Positions 1-8,242 of a stretch of DNA of 34,753 bases are shown one piece after another. Made by a program: the position numbers and the translations under genes. The stretch comes from Clostridiaceae bacterium (lineage in GTDB: Bacteria > Bacillota > Clostridia > DSM-8532), in the NCBI GenBank assembly GCA_012521615.1, contig JAAYMA010000081.1:1-34753 (forward strand). The letters run 5' to 3'. Positions within the stretch are counted from its first letter, which is position 1. Every line of letters begins with the position of its first letter. The notes beneath the pieces were generated by a model, which was given only the letters and a program-made list of their open reading frames with translations, searched no databases and was not told the DNA's origin.

Positions 1-82
1 CCTTCTTAGTAATCTCCTCAAATGTAGATACAGTCATGAATCTTCTTCCAGGAGATGTCGGTTTATACTTTCTGATTGACAT
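1..82 (-). CDS. rplB: 50S ribosomal protein L2, N-terminal fragment (cut by window edge)
   Basis: Only the first 27 codons lie in the window. They read [20 protein letters not shown] and onward, the typical bacterial L2 N-terminus (known family feature). An AAAGGAG site sits 8 nt before the ATG at 82. L2 is a primary 23S rRNA-binding protein needed for subunit association and peptidyl transferase activity. It follows rplW after a 95-nt spacer, the normal S10-operon order (S10-L3-L4-L23-L2). The rest of the gene runs off the left edge, so nothing can be said about its C-terminus. Confidence 0.95.
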   Translation of the reverse strand, partial: MSIRKYKPTSPGRRFMTVSTFEEITKK

Positions 83-104
83 TGTTTCCACTCCTTTATT
101 TACT

Positions 105-157
105 CCGTACTGCCGTTCTCAGGCTGACTGTAAAGCCTATATTTCCGGCTTGTACGG
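105..157 (-). other. Structured rplW-rplB intergenic RNA (nested inverted repeats)
   Basis: Read on the minus strand, CCGTAC (157-152) pairs with GTACGG (110-105). Immediately inside, AAGCC (151-147) pairs with GGCTT (137-133). Together they give a compact branched fold in the 95-nt spacer. There is no T-run, so it is not a terminator. A role in RNA processing, translational coupling or protein binding is inference; only the repeats are seen. Confidence 0.4.
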
Positions 158-177
158 TCATAGATTGTTGCTAATAG

Positions 178-531
178 TTAGTGTGCTATACCAAATTCAT
201 CAATAGTAGTCTTGTATTTCTTCGAAGCAGTAACTTCCTTACCACCTTCAGTGAGGTAGGTAACTGGTTGAGGATCTGTATCAATCTGTACTACCGCTTT
301 TTTGAAAGAAGCTGTTTTTCCAACATGTACGCCCATGCGCTTTTCTTTTCCCTCGTAATTGGCTGTATTAACTTTCAGGACCTTAACGTTGAAAAGCTTC
401 TCTACCGCCTGTTTAATCTGGGTTTTAGTAGCTCTTTTATCTACAATGAAGGTGTACTTTCCCTCTGCAATTTCCATATTACTTTTTTCAGTAATATAAG
501 GGCTGATTATAATATCTTCTGCAAACTTCAT
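178..531 (-). CDS. rplW: 50S ribosomal protein L23
   Basis: This encodes 117 aa that read as a complete L23. The N-terminal segment [20 protein letters not shown] and the central [20 protein letters not shown] are the usual L23 signatures. L23 binds 23S rRNA domain III at the exit of the polypeptide tunnel, where trigger factor and SRP dock. Its ATG overlaps the TAA of rplD (TAATG), so the two are probably translationally coupled. The gene sits in the canonical S10-operon position between rplD and rplB. Confidence 0.97.
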   Translation of the reverse strand: MKFAEDIIISPYITEKSNMEIAEGKYTFIVDKRATKTQIKQAVEKLFNVKVLKVNTANYEGKEKRMGVHVGKTASFKKAVVQIDTDPQPVTYLTEGGKEVTASKKYKTTIDEFGIAH

Positions 532-1154
532 TATGCGAACACCTCCTCAATCTTTGCTACTGCTTCTTTCGTAACGATAAACTTTTCAAACCTTAAGATG
601 TCATAGGTATTGATACTGTCTGAAGTAGTAGTTTTAACCTTTTCAATGTTTCTTGCCGATAAAACAATATTTCTGTCTACTTCAGGAGTTACAATCAAAG
701 CTGATGTATCAACATTCAAATTCTTAAGAATATTTGCCATTTTCTTGGTTTTGATTTCATCGAGCTTCAATTCATCAAGTACGATAATATTGTTATCAAG
801 AACTTTGGTTGTAAGTGCACTTTTAAGCGCAAGCCGCTTTACTTTTTTAGGCAATTTATAGCTGTAATTTCTGGGCTTAGGACCATGTGCTACACCACCG
901 CCGACCCACAAGGGTGATCTTATACTTCCATGGCGGGCACGACCAGTACCTTTTTGCCTCCAGGGTTTTCTGCCGCCGCCTCTTACCTCGGCCCTCGTCT
1001 TGGTAGACTGTGTACCCTGTCTTGCATTGGCAAGAATATTGACAACTGCACTGTGCATTGCAACGTCATTTACTTTAGCTGCAAATATCTCATCACTTAA
1101 ATTAATGTCGCCAACTTTTTGACCTTCAATATTGTAAACATCTACTTTTGGCAT
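531..1154 (-). CDS. rplD: 50S ribosomal protein L4
   Basis: The protein is 207 aa, starting [20 protein letters not shown]. It contains the L4 loop that enters the exit tunnel ([19 protein letters not shown], roughly residues 60-80). I chose the ATG at 1154 because GGAAGGAGGAAG lies just upstream; an in-frame ATG at 1172 would add six residues and lacks a good site. In E. coli, L4 also represses its own operon through the S10 leader. Whether that holds here is unknown, but the leader of this operon does contain an attenuator-like hairpin (2285-2317). Confidence 0.97.
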   Translation of the reverse strand: MPKVDVYNIEGQKVGDINLSDEIFAAKVNDVAMHSAVVNILANARQGTQSTKTRAEVRGGGRKPWRQKGTGRARHGSIRSPLWVGGGVAHGPKPRNYSYKLPKKVKRLALKSALTTKVLDNNIIVLDELKLDEIKTKKMANILKNLNVDTSALIVTPEVDRNIVLSARNIEKVKTTTSDSINTYDILRFEKFIVTKEAVAKIEEVFA

Positions 1155-1184
1155 CTTTCTTCCTCCTTCCAAACCGGTTTTTCA

Positions 1185-1817
1185 TTAAGCCTTTACAGAG
1201 TCTTTTATTATAAGGAGGCCGCCCTTAGGACCAGGAACTGCACCTTTTACCAGAAGAAGACCTCTCTCAGCATCTACTCTGACAACTGAAAGATTTTGAA
1301 CTGTTACTCTTTCAGCTCCCATGTGCCCAGGCATTTTTTTGCCCTTGAAAATACGGCTTGGATCCGAAACTGCACCCATTGAACCTATACCCCTGTGGTA
1401 ACCTGAACCGTGGGACATAGGACCACGAGCTGTTCCATATCTCTTTGTAGTACCTGCAAATCCTTTACCTTTTGAAATACCGGTAATATCGACCTTATCT
1501 CCACTTTGGAACATATCTTCAACCTTGATTTCATCACCAGGGTTGTATGCTGAAATATCATCCAGTCTGAATTCTTTAAGATGTCTCTTGGGAGAAACTT
1601 TTGCTTTTTCAAACAAACCTTTCAGGGGTTTATTTACTTTTCTTTCGGGAATATCCTCAAAACCTACCTGAATAGCATTATAGCCATCTACTTCTTCAGT
1701 TTTCTTCCGAATAACTGTTAAAGGTCCTGCTGAAATAACTGTTACTGGAATTACAACTCCATCTTCATTAAAAATTTGTGTCATTCCCAATTTTCTGCCC
1801 AACATGCATTTTTTCAT
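1185..1817 (-). CDS. rplC: 50S ribosomal protein L3
   Basis: The protein is 210 aa, the normal bacterial length. It begins [20 protein letters not shown] and carries the conserved [20 protein letters not shown] and [19 protein letters not shown] segments that reach toward the peptidyl transferase centre. An AGGAGG site precedes the ATG by about 10 nt. Thirty bases separate it from rplD downstream and 73 from rpsJ upstream. That 73-nt spacer holds an 11-bp hairpin. Confidence 0.97.
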   Translation of the reverse strand: MKKCMLGRKLGMTQIFNEDGVVIPVTVISAGPLTVIRKKTEEVDGYNAIQVGFEDIPERKVNKPLKGLFEKAKVSPKRHLKEFRLDDISAYNPGDEIKVEDMFQSGDKVDITGISKGKGFAGTTKRYGTARGPMSHGSGYHRGIGSMGAVSDPSRIFKGKKMPGHMGAERVTVQNLSVVRVDAERGLLLVKGAVPGPKGGLLIIKDSVKA

Positions 1818-1840
1818 GTATTAATAACCTCCTGTCATTG

Positions 1841-1872
1841 GTTCAGTTTTTATAAATCATTAAAAACCGAAC
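1841..1872 (-). other. Hairpin in the rpsJ-rplC spacer
   Basis: On the RNA-sense strand, GTTCGGTTTTT (1872-1862) pairs with AAAAACTGAAC (1851-1841). That is 11 bp including one G-U wobble, with a 10-nt loop. It lies just upstream of the rplC ribosome binding site (AGGAGG near 1829-1834) and has no trailing T-run, so termination is unlikely. It could set rplC translation or be a processing site (inference). Confidence 0.45.
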
Positions 1873-1890
1873 TTAACATTTATTTAAGTA

Positions 1891-2202
1891 TTACAATTTA
1901 ATTTCAATATCCACACCTGCAGGAAGATCCAATCTCATCAGCGCGTCAACTGTCTTAGGTGTAGGCATAAGAATATCAATAAGCCTTTTGTGAGTTTTCA
2001 TCTCAAACTGCTCACGAGAATCCTTGTACTTATGAGGAGCTCTCAGGATTGTAATGATTTCCTTCTTTGTAGGTAGCGGAATAGGTCCGGAAACCTTGGC
2101 TCCTGTTCTCTTAGCAGTTTCGACTATCTTTTCTGCAGATTGGTCGATAACCTGATGATCAAAGGCTTTTAACCTTATTCTGATTTTCTGTTTGTTCGCC
2201 AT
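1891..2202 (-). CDS. rpsJ: 30S ribosomal protein S10
   Basis: This is 103 aa, full length for S10. It opens [20 protein letters not shown] and contains the [20 protein letters not shown] and [14 protein letters not shown] blocks typical of the family. S10 is a head protein of the 30S subunit and, with NusB, a transcription antitermination factor. An AAGGAGG site lies 7 nt before the ATG. It is the first gene of the S10 operon and has a leader of about 250 nt behind a good promoter. Confidence 0.98.
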   Translation of the reverse strand: MANKQKIRIRLKAFDHQVIDQSAEKIVETAKRTGAKVSGPIPLPTKKEIITILRAPHKYKDSREQFEMKTHKRLIDILMPTPKTVDALMRLDLPAGVDIEIKL

Positions 2203-2456
2203 ACATAAGCCTCCTTAAAAAACATTTTTGTAGGCGTAACAAGCTCTTTTCCTGTACACTCTGCCGGGTGTATCATACTTATCCATATAAAAAGCCCAGA
2301 TTAAAAAACCTGGAGCTATACAAGTACACAAACAACAAATAATGTATGATGTACAGTGACTTGCCGCCCGGTTTCTCTGAATCGGACATTCTCCACCGCA
2401 GTTCCCAGTTTGTTTCACCTGCAATCTGCAGTATCATCGTTTGTCATGTCACAGCA
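2203..2456 (-). promoter_or_regulatory. S10-operon leader with attenuator-like hairpin
   Basis: About 254 nt separate the predicted transcription start (near 2456) from the rpsJ ATG, and no convincing gene lies there. On the minus strand, AGCTCCAG (2317-2310) pairs with CTGGGCT (2299-2293) around a 10-nt T/A-rich loop, with one bulged C and one G-U pair. A run TTTTTATAT (2293-2285) follows, which is the form of a Rho-independent terminator placed before the first gene. A small CTGCA/TGCAG hairpin lies further upstream (near 2418-2430). The arrangement suggests transcription attenuation; the effector is not visible. Confidence 0.5.
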
Positions 2457-2462
2457 GCAAAT

Positions 2463-2491
2463 ATTATATAACAGGTTTGTTTCTATTGCAA
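2463..2491 (-). promoter_or_regulatory. Promoter of the S10 operon
   Basis: A -35 box TTGCAA (2491-2486) and a perfect -10 box TATAAT (2468-2463) are separated by exactly 17 bp on the minus strand. Transcription would start near 2456. It faces away from the plus-strand gene at 2644. Confidence 0.75.
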
Positions 2492-2574
2492 CAGTTTTTT
2501 TTAAAGACTTGAAATTTTTCTTGAGGTTTAATAATAATGTCTCATTATACTATTTTTTTCGACATACTGCTCTG

Positions 2575-2602
2575 TTCAATTTATCCAAAACCATGCTAAA
2601 AT
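2575..2602 (+). promoter_or_regulatory. Probable extended -10 promoter of the zinc-ribbon gene
   Basis: TGCTAAAAT (2594-2602) matches an extended -10 (TGnTAAAAT). The -35 match (TTCAAT, 2575-2580, 16-bp spacing) is weak. The gene starts 41 nt downstream, preceded by TGGAGG. Confidence 0.4.
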
Positions 2603-2643
2603 GATGTTAATTTTATTACAAGTTATTACATGGAGGTTAAGCT

Positions 2644-4059
2644 ATGATTACATGTTCCAATTGTGGTCATTCGAATCAGGACCACTTTAATTTTTGCGAA
2701 AAATGCGGAAACAACCTGAAAAATGTCTCTTCCACTGAAAATAAGGTACCTGAAAAACAGGTATCTGAAAATCAGACATCTGAAAATAATATTCCGCAGG
2801 AACGCACCACTCAAAACAATGCATCTTCATCCGCCCCCTCTTACCTGCCTGAGGGACCGAAAAAGAAGAAGAAAAGTGTCAAAAAAATAATACTGGCTGT
2901 TGCTGCTGTATTTATACTTTACATATTAATGTCCAATATTATTCTGGCCTTCAGTCCTGCTACAAGATTACTGAAAGGTATAAACGATTTCGGGAAGTTT
3001 TCAAAATTCACTTCTGAAGTTTCTCTGACTTTAGACTATAAAGGGTCTGATAAAACTTTGGATTTGTTGGACAATATTGGAGTTGCCGGAACAATCAGCA
3101 CTGATATGGAGAAATTACTTGTAGAGTCCTCTGTAAAGCTTTTGTATAACAAGAAAAAAGTGACCGAGCTTAAAGCTGGAATAAATGATAAATTAGTATG
3201 GATTGATCCTTTGGATCTGCATAAAGACAAATTCTATTATGAGTTTGACAACAAAACAGCCGTAGCTTCATCAAAAGAAATAGATATATACAGGAATGCA
3301 TTCAGAAAAATCTCTTTGGATTTTAATGAAAAAGAATATCTCAAAATTGTTAAAGATGTCTTTGGTAAGGATCTTAAGAACTCATTGGGGAAAGTAACAA
3401 TCACCCTTGACGGAAATACAATTGCAGAGCTTCTGGATGAATTCCTTGAATATGCAAAAGAAGACAAAAAACTGATGAAATCAGTAAGAACAGAAGGTAT
3501 CAAATTCATTAAAAATATAATGAAGCATGGTGAAAAGGGACAGTTATCCACTCTTTATGACAGAGACAGTTTTGAAATAGCGCTTGAATTTTTTGAGGAT
3601 AAAGAAGGTTTTGAAGATTCTTTCAGCTTTGTTATAGAATCATTGCAGTACCAGCTTAATAATATACTTTACTACTTTGACAACTTAATGCCTGAAATCA
3701 ATATCACACTCCATTATGGATTATTTAACAAGTTAAACAAAGTTACCGCTAACTTTACTGTTAGTGCTGCAGATGACTATACAAACGAAAAACTTGTGCT
3801 TGAATATAATATAATCACCAAGGAAGGAGCAAAGTTCACCAACTTTAACACCAAAAAGGCCAAAAATCTTGAAAAGGTCATGGATGATCCTGCAGAAATC
3901 ATGGATATAGGCAAAACTATAGCCACCAACCTGATAGAAAGTATTACTGATAATAAGGAATTCAGAAAAGAGATAAAGGAAATAGAGGACAGATTGGGCA
4001 TGGATATTGAAGATCTTACAGATTACCTTGAATACAGTATGCCCTTTTATGGCTGGTAG
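2644..4059 (+). CDS. Zinc-ribbon, single-pass membrane protein of unknown function
   Basis: The protein is 471 aa. A zinc ribbon occupies residues 4-21 (C4-x2-C7 and C18-x2-C21). A polar linker rich in Glu, Gln, Asn and Ser follows (about 26-70), then a Lys cluster (73-81) and one transmembrane helix (about 82-103). The last 365 residues are presumably outside the cell; they contain many charged helices and no domain I recognise. The zinc-ribbon-plus-TM plan is common in clostridial proteins of unknown role. A GGAGG site lies 7 nt before the ATG. The gene stands alone on this strand between two minus-strand operons and has its own terminator. Function not assigned. Confidence 0.85.
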   Translation: MITCSNCGHSNQDHFNFCEKCGNNLKNVSSTENKVPEKQVSENQTSENNIPQERTTQNNASSSAPSYLPEGPKKKKKSVKKIILAVAAVFILYILMSNIILAFSPATRLLKGINDFGKFSKFTSEVSLTLDYKGSDKTLDLLDNIGVAGTISTDMEKLLVESSVKLLYNKKKVTELKAGINDKLVWIDPLDLHKDKFYYEFDNKTAVASSKEIDIYRNAFRKISLDFNEKEYLKIVKDVFGKDLKNSLGKVTITLDGNTIAELLDEFLEYAKEDKKLMKSVRTEGIKFIKNIMKHGEKGQLSTLYDRDSFEIALEFFEDKEGFEDSFSFVIESLQYQLNNILYYFDNLMPEINITLHYGLFNKLNKVTANFTVSAADDYTNEKLVLEYNIITKEGAKFTNFNTKKAKNLEKVMDDPAEIMDIGKTIATNLIESITDNKEFRKEIKEIEDRLGMDIEDLTDYLEYSMPFYGW

Positions 4060-4066
4060 GACAGAT

Positions 4067-4102
4067 AAGTAAGACAGGGTCGGTCCCCTGTCTTACTTGT
4101 TT
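4067..4102 (+). terminator. Rho-independent terminator of the zinc-ribbon gene
   Basis: A perfect 13-bp stem, AAGTAAGACAGGG (4067-4079) with CCCTGTCTTACTT (4086-4098), has a 6-nt loop and is followed by TGTTTT. There is no T-run on the opposite strand, so it serves the plus-strand gene. Confidence 0.85.
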
Positions 4103-4133
4103 TAAACCTGGAATCTTGCAGCCGTCTGCTCCA

Positions 4134-6542
4134 TTATTCTATATCCCTGTATTTTGCAGTGGTCTCAGCAAAATATCTCAATTTATTATACACTCGTCCA
4201 TTTACTGTTCCCGGCGGATAAGATCCATCCGGCAGCCTCTCACCTGCCGGAACTCCTGTGAGTATTTCCATGCCCTCATCTACTGTTTTTATAGGGTAGA
4301 TGTGAAAATAGCCTTTCCTCACTGCTTCACAGACTTCATCAGACAACACAAGGTTTCTTATATTCTGGTAAGGAATTATTACTCCCTGCCTACCGCTGAA
4401 TCCATTTATTTTACAAATCTCAAAAAAACCTTCAATTTTGTATGTAGCCCCTCCTATTGGCTGTATGAAGCCATGCTGGTTTACTGAACCCGTTACAGCA
4501 ATCCCCTGATAGATAGGCAGATCAGAAAGGCTTGACAAAATAGCGAATAATTCAGTTGATGAAGCACTGTCTCCTTCTATACCGCTGTATAACTGTTCAA
4601 AACAAATACTTGCAGCCAAGGATAAAGGTATATTCTGAGCATACTTTTTGCCGATATATCCGCTTAAAATAAGTACTCCTTTGGAATGGGTAACACCGCC
4701 CGTTTCAACCTCTCTTTCAATATCTAATATCCCTGTTTTGCCCATATATGTGGTTGCTGTAATACGCCTGGGCTTGCCAAAAATATAGTCGCCCATATCT
4801 ACCACCACAAGCCCGTTAATCTGGCCCACTGCATACCCGTCAGTATCTATGAGTATACTGCCATCCCGAATAGACCTGAGCAGCTCTTCATCATATTTGT
4901 TTGATCTCTTCTTTTTTTCCTTTACTGCCTTTCTTACATGTTTTCCTGAAACTACCGGACATCCTTCAATCTTTGCCCAGGCCTCCGATTCTATCAGGAT
5001 ATCCTCAATTTCAGAAAATCTGACTGTTAACTTATATTGATCCTGAACCACCCATGAACAGTAATTTATTACCTCAGCAACTCCTGTTCTGTCAAAGTGT
5101 CTGAGCCCCTCTTTCCTGCAATAGGCCGATATATACTGGGCTATTCTTAAAATATTCTCCTCATTATATTCTACGCTGCTGTCAAACTCTGCTTTTATCC
5201 TGAAATATTTCTTAAAATCCCGGTCATAATTGTATAAAAAATGATAAGCCTCACTGCTGCCTATCAGGATTACCTTTACATTTACCGGTATGGGTTCAGG
5301 TTTTAATGATGAAACAGCTATCAGCCCCATTTGTTCTTTGATGTTTTCAATTATTATTTGTCTTGTTTTTAAAGTCCGTTTAATTGCATCCATGGACTGG
5401 GGATTTGACAGAACATCATTAATATGCAGAATTAAAAAGCCGCCATTGGCCTGATGAAATAATCCGGGCTTTATCATGGTATAGTCCGTTATTACAGTGC
5501 CATGTTCGTTTTCGTAATCGCACCTGCCCATCAAATTGTAGTAGGTAGGATTATAGTCTATTACAACGGGCGCCCCTTTTAATCTGCTGTTATCTACAAG
5601 CAGGTTTATCCGGTATTTGTCGTAATGATTTTCTTCACCGCTTTTTTTAAGCATAATCTGATAAATCATATTATGCTGACTGTCATCAAGTTCGATTCCT
5701 GCCAAATGACTGATATTTTCAAGTATATCTTTTTTGACACTGTCAAGATAGCTAACGACTTTTGGGAACTCCTTATATTTTTTATTAAGATCATCAATAT
5801 ACAGACTTACAGTATAGTGGGCAATTTGCTTTTCCCACTCTCTTATAGCCGATTCGGCCTGCATTTCGATCTGACGTATTTTTCTAATAATATCCTGAGT
5901 CTCTCTTTGAAGTTCTTCAGATGAATTAGATAGCTCAATTTTTATTTCTTCATCCAATAAATTATAGTCTTCTTCGCTGATTGGTGATCCGTTTATAATA
6001 GGTATGAAGTAAATTCCGGAGCTTGTAATCTTTACTTTGAACCCCCGCTCCTGGGCTGCATTGCTCAAGTCAATGGAATACTGCTCCTTTTGGACACGAA
6101 ACTCTTCCAGAATTTTTGACCGTTCAATCTCATATTCCTCACCTTCAAAAGCTTTCTTTATTTCCTGCTGAATATTTTTCACAAAGATCTCCATGTCCTT
6201 TTTGAACTCTTTGCCTTTCCCGGCAGGTAAATTTATTGTCTTCGGATGCATGGGATTTTCAAAGTTATATACATAACACCAATCATCCGGAACCGGCATT
6301 GAATTTGCATATTTGTGTGCTATTTCCATGGCATATCTTGTTTTGCCCAAGCCCGGCCTTCCAGCCATATAAATATTAAAACCTTCCTGGTGAATTGACA
6401 TTGCAAACTTTACAGCCCTTACAGCTCTTTCCTGATTAATTAGGCCAATCGAAGGAGTTAATGAAGATGTATCCTGAAAATTAAAAATTGAAGGATCGCA
6501 TAGCCTTCTTAGAAAATCGGCACTAAGTGGAGAGACAGACAT
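4134..6542 (-). CDS. Lon-like ATP-dependent serine protease (LonB/LonC-related, AAA_32 type)
   Basis: The protein is 802 aa. A Walker A motif GRPGLGKT (residues 61-68) opens an AAA module, and a long charged helical insert follows (about 115-270). The segment ANGGFLILHINDVL stands where Walker B should be but has no Asp-Glu pair. The C-terminal Lon (S16) protease domain has EGDSASS with catalytic Ser659 and IGGATYK with Lys702. The Ser-Lys spacing of 43 equals that of classical Lon. There is no Lon substrate-binding N-domain, so this is a different family from the lon gene at 9619. I chose the ATG at 6542, preceded by GTGAGG; a GTG at 6557 adds five residues and cannot be excluded. A long inverted repeat covers both starts. 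Likely role: cytoplasmic quality-control proteolysis (family inference). Confidence 0.88.
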   Translation of the reverse strand: MSVSPLSADFLRRLCDPSIFNFQDTSSLTPSIGLINQERAVRAVKFAMSIHQEGFNIYMAGRPGLGKTRYAMEIAHKYANSMPVPDDWCYVYNFENPMHPKTINLPAGKGKEFKKDMEIFVKNIQQEIKKAFEGEEYEIERSKILEEFRVQKEQYSIDLSNAAQERGFKVKITSSGIYFIPIINGSPISEEDYNLLDEEIKIELSNSSEELQRETQDIIRKIRQIEMQAESAIREWEKQIAHYTVSLYIDDLNKKYKEFPKVVSYLDSVKKDILENISHLAGIELDDSQHNMIYQIMLKKSGEENHYDKYRINLLVDNSRLKGAPVVIDYNPTYYNLMGRCDYENEHGTVITDYTMIKPGLFHQANGGFLILHINDVLSNPQSMDAIKRTLKTRQIIIENIKEQMGLIAVSSLKPEPIPVNVKVILIGSSEAYHFLYNYDRDFKKYFRIKAEFDSSVEYNEENILRIAQYISAYCRKEGLRHFDRTGVAEVINYCSWVVQDQYKLTVRFSEIEDILIESEAWAKIEGCPVVSGKHVRKAVKEKKKRSNKYDEELLRSIRDGSILIDTDGYAVGQINGLVVVDMGDYIFGKPRRITATTYMGKTGILDIEREVETGGVTHSKGVLILSGYIGKKYAQNIPLSLAASICFEQLYSGIEGDSASSTELFAILSSLSDLPIYQGIAVTGSVNQHGFIQPIGGATYKIEGFFEICKINGFSGRQGVIIPYQNIRNLVLSDEVCEAVRKGYFHIYPIKTVDEGMEILTGVPAGERLPDGSYPPGTVNGRVYNKLRYFAETTAKYRDIE

Positions 6543-6544
6543 AA

Positions 6545-6611
6545 AAAACAGCCTCACTTTTTACAATCCTATAATTATATATGAAGTAACTGTAAAAAGT
6601 GCGGCTGTTTT
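6545..6611 (-). repeat. 21-bp near-perfect inverted repeat over the start of the Lon-like gene
   Basis: The left arm (6545-6565) and right arm (6591-6611) match at 20 of 21 positions, with a 25-nt loop. On the minus strand the stem ends in GGCTGTTTTTT immediately before the ATG at 6542. This has the shape of a terminator or attenuator downstream of rimI. The loop includes TATAAT (6579-6574) but no convincing -35 box. Confidence 0.75.
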
Positions 6612-6623
6612 ACTGAAACAATA

Positions 6624-7073
6624 TCAGTTCAAATATAACCACATTATAAGCGCATCTTCATTGTTATCAGCATAATACTGCCTTCTTATGCCTGCTCTGG
6701 CAAACCCGAAACTTTCATACAGTGAAATGGCAGCTATGTTGCTTACCCTGACCTCCAGCGTTATGGCATTAATGCCATTTTCTTTTGAATAAGATATCAG
6801 ACTTTGAATTAACTTTTTTCCAAAGCCTTTGCCTCTGTGATCGGGATGAACGGCCAGATTTGTTACATGTCCCTCGTCAATTATTTTCCACATACCTGCA
6901 TAACCACAGACTTTTCCCCGGTCTTCAGCCACAAAATATATGGCATTGGGATTAAAAAGTTCATCCTCAAACATACCCCGGGTCCAGGGAATATCAAAGC
7001 ATTTCTGCTCAAGATCCAAAACTGCGTCCAGATCATTGTATTCCATAGAGCGTATATTCAGATTTTCAGACAT
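6624..7073 (-). CDS. rimI: GNAT N-acetyltransferase, RimI family (ribosomal protein S18-alanine N-acetyltransferase)
   Basis: The protein is 149 aa, usual for RimI. The acetyl-CoA loop is HPDHRGKGFGKKLIQSLI (R-G-x-G-x-G/A signature), followed by ITLEVRVSNIAAISLYESFG and the C-terminal IRRQYYADNNEDALIMWL typical of RimI. The enzyme acetylates protein N-termini, classically S18. The ATG at 7073 has GAGG six bases upstream; a TTG at 7085 is in frame but overlaps that site. It follows tsaB by 21 nt, the common bacterial tsaE-tsaB-rimI arrangement. Because related GNATs are hard to separate by eye, the exact substrate is inferred from context. Confidence 0.88.
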   Translation of the reverse strand: MSENLNIRSMEYNDLDAVLDLEQKCFDIPWTRGMFEDELFNPNAIYFVAEDRGKVCGYAGMWKIIDEGHVTNLAVHPDHRGKGFGKKLIQSLISYSKENGINAITLEVRVSNIAAISLYESFGFARAGIRRQYYADNNEDALIMWLYLN

Positions 7074-7094
7074 ACAATACCTCAAGTAAAAGGT

Positions 7095-7799
7095 TTATTC
7101 TTTACTTCCGAGCTCTTTCATTCTTTCTGCCTGGGATTTTCTAAGGTACATGGGTTTCAGGTCAAAAGCACTTTCATATTGATTGTTTTTATATGCCTGT
7201 TCTGCAAGTAAAGCCACCGCTGCAGCCCTGGTATAGGATACAGCATTATTTGCGCACACTATTTTTTCGTTACATATATCCTTTAACCTTTCAAAATGAA
7301 GTGGAACTGCATCACCTAAAATCAGAATATCCTCTTTGTAACTGTCCAAAGTGTCTGCCCATTCATCTATGTGAATTCCTGTTTCGGGCAGTATCTTTTC
7401 AAGTGAATTATTCTCTTTGCGGTAAAGGGCTGTAAATACCTGATTATTCCGTGCATCCAACATGGGTGAGATAATACCCTTAAAATCCGGCATTGAATAC
7501 GCCAGGGCATCAAGGGTCATTATACCGCAGACAGGCTTTTTATGTGCATAGGCAAACCCTTTGACGGTAACTACACCTATTCTTAAACCTGTAAAGGAAC
7601 CGGGCCCGACAGACGCAGCGTACAAGTCAATATCATCTACATCCCTGCCTATCATATCGAGCATGGTCATAATCATTGGCACAATTTTTTGCGAATGGGT
7701 TTTCCCATGCTGCATATTCAGTTCAACAAGTATTTTTCCATTTTCAGCTATAGCGCCGGAAGCGCAAGAAGTTGCTGTATCCACTGCAAGGGTTATCAT
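7095..7799 (-). CDS. tsaB: tRNA N6-threonylcarbamoyladenosine (t6A) biosynthesis protein TsaB
   Basis: The protein is 234 aa with the ASKHA-fold start MITLAVDTATSCASGAI and the signature ASVGPGSFTGLRIGVVTVKG (around 65-85). TsaB lacks catalytic activity; it dimerizes with TsaD and is needed with TsaE for the transfer of threonylcarbamoyl to A37 of ANN-decoding tRNAs. Its ATG overlaps the tsaE stop (ATGA), so translation is coupled. tsaD and tsaC are not in the window. Confidence 0.94.
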   Translation of the reverse strand: MITLAVDTATSCASGAIAENGKILVELNMQHGKTHSQKIVPMIMTMLDMIGRDVDDIDLYAASVGPGSFTGLRIGVVTVKGFAYAHKKPVCGIMTLDALAYSMPDFKGIISPMLDARNNQVFTALYRKENNSLEKILPETGIHIDEWADTLDSYKEDILILGDAVPLHFERLKDICNEKIVCANNAVSYTRAAAVALLAEQAYKNNQYESAFDLKPMYLRKSQAERMKELGSKE

Positions 7800-8242
7800 T
7801 TTATATTCGGCCTTTCAATATTAATAATTCTTCTGTCAGGATTTCTCTCATCCTTCGTTATTTTTATGCAAATGGTGTCTGCAGGCATAATATTGAGTAC
7901 CTTATCTCCCCATTCCACCACAGTTATGGCATCATCTGAAAAATATTCATCCCAGCCTATCGCATAAAGCTCTTCAGGGTCATCAATGCGGTAAACATCG
8001 AAATGATGGAGTTTTGTTCTGCCCTCGTAGGTATTGACAATAGTGAAACTCGGACTTGTAACAGGTTCTTTAATCCCTAATCCTTCTGCTATCCCTTTTG
8101 TCAAAACTGTTTTTCCCGTGCCTAAATCACCTTCAAGACAAATAGCGTCTCCCGGCTTTAAATGGGAAGCAATTTTCTTCCCCAAGAAAAAAGTATCTTT
8201 TTCAGAAAAAGTTTTATACCATTTGTTTATTAGCATATCCAT
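7796..8242 (-). CDS. tsaE: t6A biosynthesis ATPase TsaE
   Basis: The protein is 148 aa with P-loop GDLGTGKT (about 39-46), the family motif SPSFTIVNTYEG, then HHFDVYRI and VVEWGDK. TsaE hydrolyses ATP to reset the TsaBD complex during t6A synthesis. The ATG at 8242 overlaps the TAA of the amidohydrolase gene (TAATG). An ATG two codons later (8236) is better spaced from AAGGA, so the real start may be there. Confidence 0.93.
   Translation of the reverse strand: MDMLINKWYKTFSEKDTFFLGKKIASHLKPGDAICLEGDLGTGKTVLTKGIAEGLGIKEPVTSPSFTIVNTYEGRTKLHHFDVYRIDDPEELYAIGWDEYFSDDAITVVEWGDKVLNIMPADTICIKITKDERNPDRRIINIERPNIK

Noticed and set aside
181-606. Plus-strand frame opposite rplW
   Set aside because: It is the antisense shadow of a certain ribosomal protein gene. 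The same applies to the other frames opposite lon, fusA, tuf, groEL and birA.
2215-2424. 69-aa open frame in the S10 leader
   Set aside because: It would start with TTG, has no ribosome site, a Cys-rich unlikely composition, and lies over the attenuator hairpin.
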